Positions 6,839 to 9,007 of a stretch of DNA of 9,007 nt are shown one piece after another. The position numbers and the translations under genes were made by a program. The stretch's first letter is position 1. Every line of letters starts with the position of its first letter. The notes beneath the pieces are model-generated. The model saw nothing but the letters and a program-made list of their open reading frames with translations, was not told the origin of the DNA and did no database searches. The DNA is from JBCCZC01 sp039188505 (GTDB lineage Bacteria > Pseudomonadota > Gammaproteobacteria > Xanthomonadales > SZUA-38). The stretch lies in contig JBCCZC010000229.1 in the NCBI GenBank assembly GCA_039188505.1, positions 1-9,007 on the forward strand, read 5' to 3'.

Positions 6839-7450
6839 ATGCAGAAACTGCTGCTGGCCGCCCTGCTGGCCGTGCCCGGCCTGACCATGGCCCAGGATTC
6901 GACAGAGGCTCGCGCCGTCTTTGCAGGCGGTTGCTTCTGGTGTGTGGAAGAGGCCTTTGAGGCCGTCGACGGCGTCAACGAGGCCATCTCCGGCTACGCG
7001 GGCGGCACGGCGGATACCGCCACCTACCGCAAGGTCATCTCCGGCCGCACCGGCCATGCCGAGGTGGTGGAAGTCCGCTACGATCCCGCGGTCGTCAGCT
7101 ACGAAGAACTCCTGGAGGTCTTCTGGCTGAACATCGACCCGACCACGCCGGATCGACAGTTCTGCGACCGCGGCAGCCAGTATCGCTCAGCGATCTTCCC
7201 GGCCAACGCCGAGCAGCAGGCCGCCGCAGAGCAATCCGTCGCGCTGCTGCGGGAGCAGAAGCCTTTCGACGCACCGGTCGTGACGCTGATCGAACCGCTC
7301 GATGCCTTCTATCCGGCCGAGGCCTATCACCAGAACTATTACCGAACGAATGCGCTCCGGTATCGCTCCTACAAATACGGCTGCGGCCGGCCGAAGCGGC
7401 TTGAAGAACTCTGGGGCGACGCCTCCGAGCCCTACGTACGTCCGGAGTAG
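6839..7450 (+). CDS. msrA: Peptide-methionine (S)-S-oxide reductase MsrA, exported
   Basis: A 203-residue enzyme that reduces the S-epimer of methionine sulfoxide in oxidised proteins. The start is the ATG at 6839 with AAGGAG and a 7-base spacer; longer in-frame starts would precede the signal with charged residues. Residues 1-18 are a signal peptide (LLLAALLAVPGLTMA, then QDS), so it works in the periplasm. The catalytic motif GGCFWC is at 30-35 with Cys32 as the nucleophile and Cys35 as an extra cysteine. The following Glu pair (37-38), Tyr53, TGHAEVVEVRYDP (71-83), GSQYRS (112-117) and the C-terminal YGCG with Cys182 as probable resolving cysteine are all present, so it looks active. There is no MsrB domain and no thioredoxin-like donor in the window. 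It lies 95 bases behind the TPR gene on the same strand, and its last 19 bases overlap the convergent lipoprotein gene. MsrA identity is certain; the link to its neighbours is not. Confidence 0.97.
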   Translation: MQKLLLAALLAVPGLTMAQDSTEARAVFAGGCFWCVEEAFEAVDGVNEAISGYAGGTADTATYRKVISGRTGHAEVVEVRYDPAVVSYEELLEVFWLNIDPTTPDRQFCDRGSQYRSAIFPANAEQQAAAEQSVALLREQKPFDAPVVTLIEPLDAFYPAEAYHQNYYRTNALRYRSYKYGCGRPKRLEELWGDASEPYVRPE

Positions 7451-7956
7451 CTGCCTGCGGCAACGCTGCAGTCGCCCTCAGGGGCCACCGCAGGTCCCAC
7501 GGACCAGCGTTCCTCGGCCACCTCCTCGAGGGCGGTGGCAACCGCGGACGGCAGCAGCGTGACCAGCCGAATGACGTCCCCGACCCGCCGAGCGGATACC
7601 CCGGCGCGCCTGCCCCCCAGCGCCAGCCGGGGCCAGTAACCCCGCGCGCCGGTCACCGGGTCGCCGACGCAGCGCAGCTCGATGCGGCCGCTGAAACCGT
7701 CGTGGGTGAAGTGCACTTCATCAGTGCTGGAAGCGACATCGCCGACGCTCGGCAGCGCCGCGACCGCGTCGGCCAGCGCTGCCGTGGCCGCGGCGGTATG
7801 CACGACATAGACCGTGGCGCCGGGTGGCGGAAGCACCGGCGCGGGCGCATTGACCGTCGTGCAGGCCGCGGCGCCCAGGCAGAGCGCCGCGACAATCGCG
7901 CGACGTCCCCTACTCGCGGACGTCGAGGACGACGCTCGCCGTTGCCTGGCCGCCAA
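7432..7956 (-). CDS. Small lipoprotein of unknown function; start uncertain
   Basis: The frame ends at the TAG 7434-7432, overlapping the end of msrA by 19 bases. A basic n-region and lipobox are clear: RGRRAIVAALCLGAAAC, then TTVNAPAPVLPPP. No ATG lies nearby. The TTG at 7956 gives 174 residues with the lipid cysteine at 32; GTG at 7992 or 7989, TTG at 8046 or an ATT at 7896 are possible. Any start at or upstream of 7956 lies inside the last repeat of the upstream gene, so the two would overlap by 47 bases or more and could be coupled. The mature part has a Pro-rich stretch, a strand ATVYVVH, an Ala-rich helix, a central beta segment (DEVHFTHDGFSGRIELRC) and a last helix (SAVATALEEVAEERW). 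Two mature cysteines may pair. I do not recognise the family. Position suggests an anchor or partner for the Ig-repeat protein. Confidence 0.7.
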   Translation of the reverse strand: MAARQRRASSSTSASRGRRAIVAALCLGAAACTTVNAPAPVLPPPGATVYVVHTAAATAALADAVAALPSVGDVASSTDEVHFTHDGFSGRIELRCVGDPVTGARGYWPRLALGGRRAGVSARRVGDVIRLVTLLPSAVATALEEVAEERWSVGPAVAPEGDCSVAAGSYSGRT

Positions 7957-9007
7957 AGCCGTCGTCGATCGTATAGGTGAAGGAGTCACCACCCCACCAA
8001 CCGGGGTTCGGGGTGTAGCGAATCTGCTGGTCGGCGGTGATCGCAACCGTCCCGAAGCCGGTCTGCTGCGGGTCGACCGAGACGATCGTCAGGGTGTCCC
8101 CATCCTCGTCGGAGTCATTGGCCAGCACGTCGATGACCACCGCGACGTTCTTGTCCGTCACCGCGGCGTCGTCGTTCGCTACCGGAGTGGTGTTGAACGG
8201 CATGACCACCACCGTGACCGTCGCCTGGGCGGACTCGCCGCCGGCGTCGGTCACCGTGTAGCGGAAGCTGTCGGTGCCGGTGAAGTCGCGGCGGGGCTCG
8301 AAGCGCACCCTGCCGTCCTCGATCGTCGCCGTGCCATTGGCCGGCATCTCGACTGCCGCCAGTTCCAGCATCTCGCCTTCGTCGTTGCGCAGAACGTCGA
8401 TCACCACGTCCCGGTTGCGCAGCGTCTGCGCCATGTCGTCGGTCGCCGTGATCGGTGGCGGCGTCACGGTTACCGTCACGGTCCCGGAGCCTTCCTGACC
8501 GTTGGCGTCGCCAACCTCGTAGGTGAAGCTGTCGGTACCGACGAAGCCTGCGGCCGGGGCGTACCGGATGGCACCGTCCACGATCGAAGTCGTGCCGTTC
8601 GAGGGCGCGCCCGCGGAACCGAGGAACAGCCCCTCGCCGCTGTCGTTGGCGAGTACGTCGATCACCACCGGCACGCCGGTGCGCGTCATGGCCTGATCGT
8701 CGCCGATCACGATCGGCGGGACGTCTTCGACAGTCACGACGACCTCGGCCGATGCCTCGCTGCCGAAGTCGTCGACGATCAGGTAGGAGAAGCTGTCGAT
8801 ACCCGCGAAGCCCGGATTCGGGGCATAGGTGACCATGGCTCCACCCTCGACCGTGGCCGTTCCGCTGGCCGGCGCCGTGACAGACACCACGCGAAGGGGG
8901 CCGCCATCGGGGTCCGAATCGTTGGCCAGCACCGCTATGGTGACGGGCACCTCCCGGCGCGTGGTGGCCGCATCGTCGGACGCCACGGGCAGGTTATTGA
9001 CGACGAA
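7910..9007 (-). CDS. C-terminal part of a large tandem Ig-like-repeat surface or secreted protein; 5' end outside window
   Basis: 365 residues are visible, open to the right edge; an internal GTG at 8986 is not a real start because the frame continues upstream with FVVNNLPVASDD, itself a repeat linker. The visible part is four copies of a roughly 90-residue bacterial Ig-like/cadherin-like repeat. Each has a xDDxAxT opening, a V(T/V)IxVLxND strand, a (S/N)GT strand, a YxPxxGFxGxDSFxY core and a closing V-rich strand. Such repeats build extended stalks in adhesins and secreted giants and are often calcium-stabilised. The protein stops at VVLDVRE straight after the last strand. There is no LPXTG, PEP-CTERM, type IX or RTX tail, so any export or anchor signal must be at the missing N-terminus. 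Only 3-4 bases or an overlap separate it from the lipoprotein gene downstream. Confidence 0.9.
   Translation of the reverse strand, partial: FVVNNLPVASDDAATTRREVPVTIAVLANDSDPDGGPLRVVSVTAPASGTATVEGGAMVTYAPNPGFAGIDSFSYLIVDDFGSEASAEVVVTVEDVPPIVIGDDQAMTRTGVPVVIDVLANDSGEGLFLGSAGAPSNGTTSIVDGAIRYAPAAGFVGTDSFTYEVGDANGQEGSGTVTVTVTPPPITATDDMAQTLRNRDVVIDVLRNDEGEMLELAAVEMPANGTATIEDGRVRFEPRRDFTGTDSFRYTVTDAGGESAQATVTVVVMPFNTTPVANDDAAVTDKNVAVVIDVLANDSDEDGDTLTIVSVDPQQTGFGTVAITADQQIRYTPNPGWWGGDSFTYTIDDGFGGQATASVVLDVRE
7913..8986 (-). repeat. Four tandem Ig-like protein repeats
   Basis: Units at about 8986-8708, 8707-8447, 8446-8180 and 8179-7913, of 93, 87, 89 and 89 residues. They are related at the protein level; I saw no long identical DNA blocks between them, so they are old duplications. 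Units 1 and 4 keep the full NDSDPDGG or NDSDEDGD acidic loop, while units 2 and 3 have shortened versions (NDSGEG, NDEGEM). Confidence 0.88.

Noticed and set aside
5592..6839. Minus-strand open frame of 415 codons
   Set aside because: Antisense to the TPR gene; no family resemblance.
6794..6880. Small ORF beginning ATG 6794 overlapping the msrA start
   Set aside because: 28-29 residues, no ribosome site, out of frame with msrA and Cys/Trp-rich only because it reads the signal peptide in another frame.
1..9007. Mobile element, CRISPR array, tRNA or rRNA
   Set aside because: No spaced direct repeats, terminal inverted repeats, transposase or integrase frames, or RNA gene signatures were seen.

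Overview
The window looks like chromosomal DNA of a high-GC Gram-negative bacterium, most likely a gammaproteobacterium. That is an inference from five lipoprotein signal peptides whose +2 residues fit outer-membrane sorting, from the protein families, and from the codon bias. No rRNA, tRNA, CRISPR array, integrase or transposase was seen. Nearly all of it is coding.

Layout. (1) Bases 1-2620, minus strand: a two-gene operon of a serine-rich lipoprotein (2620-1511) followed, with an ATGA overlap, by a second lipoprotein (1514 to the left edge). The second reading frame is strange. After about 380 residues of lipoprotein it runs in frame into the dimerisation domain of an actinobacterial-type class B penicillin-binding protein. 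The join is inside domains on both sides, so a chimeric assembly or rearrangement is the first explanation to test. (2) Bases 2621-3009: a 389-bp divergent intergenic region with an AT-rich core, probably holding the promoters. (3) Bases 3010-7450, plus strand: two overlapping lipoprotein genes (3010-3612, TTG start; 3609-4271), a three-TM protein with a TolB-N-like domain and TPRs (4341-6743), and an exported methionine sulfoxide reductase MsrA (6839-7450). (4) Bases 7432-9007, minus strand, convergent with msrA: the C-terminal end of a large surface or secreted protein made of tandem bacterial Ig-like repeats, and just downstream a small lipoprotein of unknown function whose 3' end overlaps msrA.

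Working together. Every gene product is predicted to act in the envelope or periplasm. The first four proteins outward from the divergent promoter that carry a folded domain (lipoproteins at 1514, 3010 and 3609, and the TPR protein at 4341) seem to repeat one strand-helix-strand-hairpin order that resembles the TolB-N/CsgG accessory-domain fold. This suggests, without proof, a set of related envelope components around an inner-membrane TPR scaffold. The most noteworthy points are this possible set and the lipoprotein/PBP junction near base 380.
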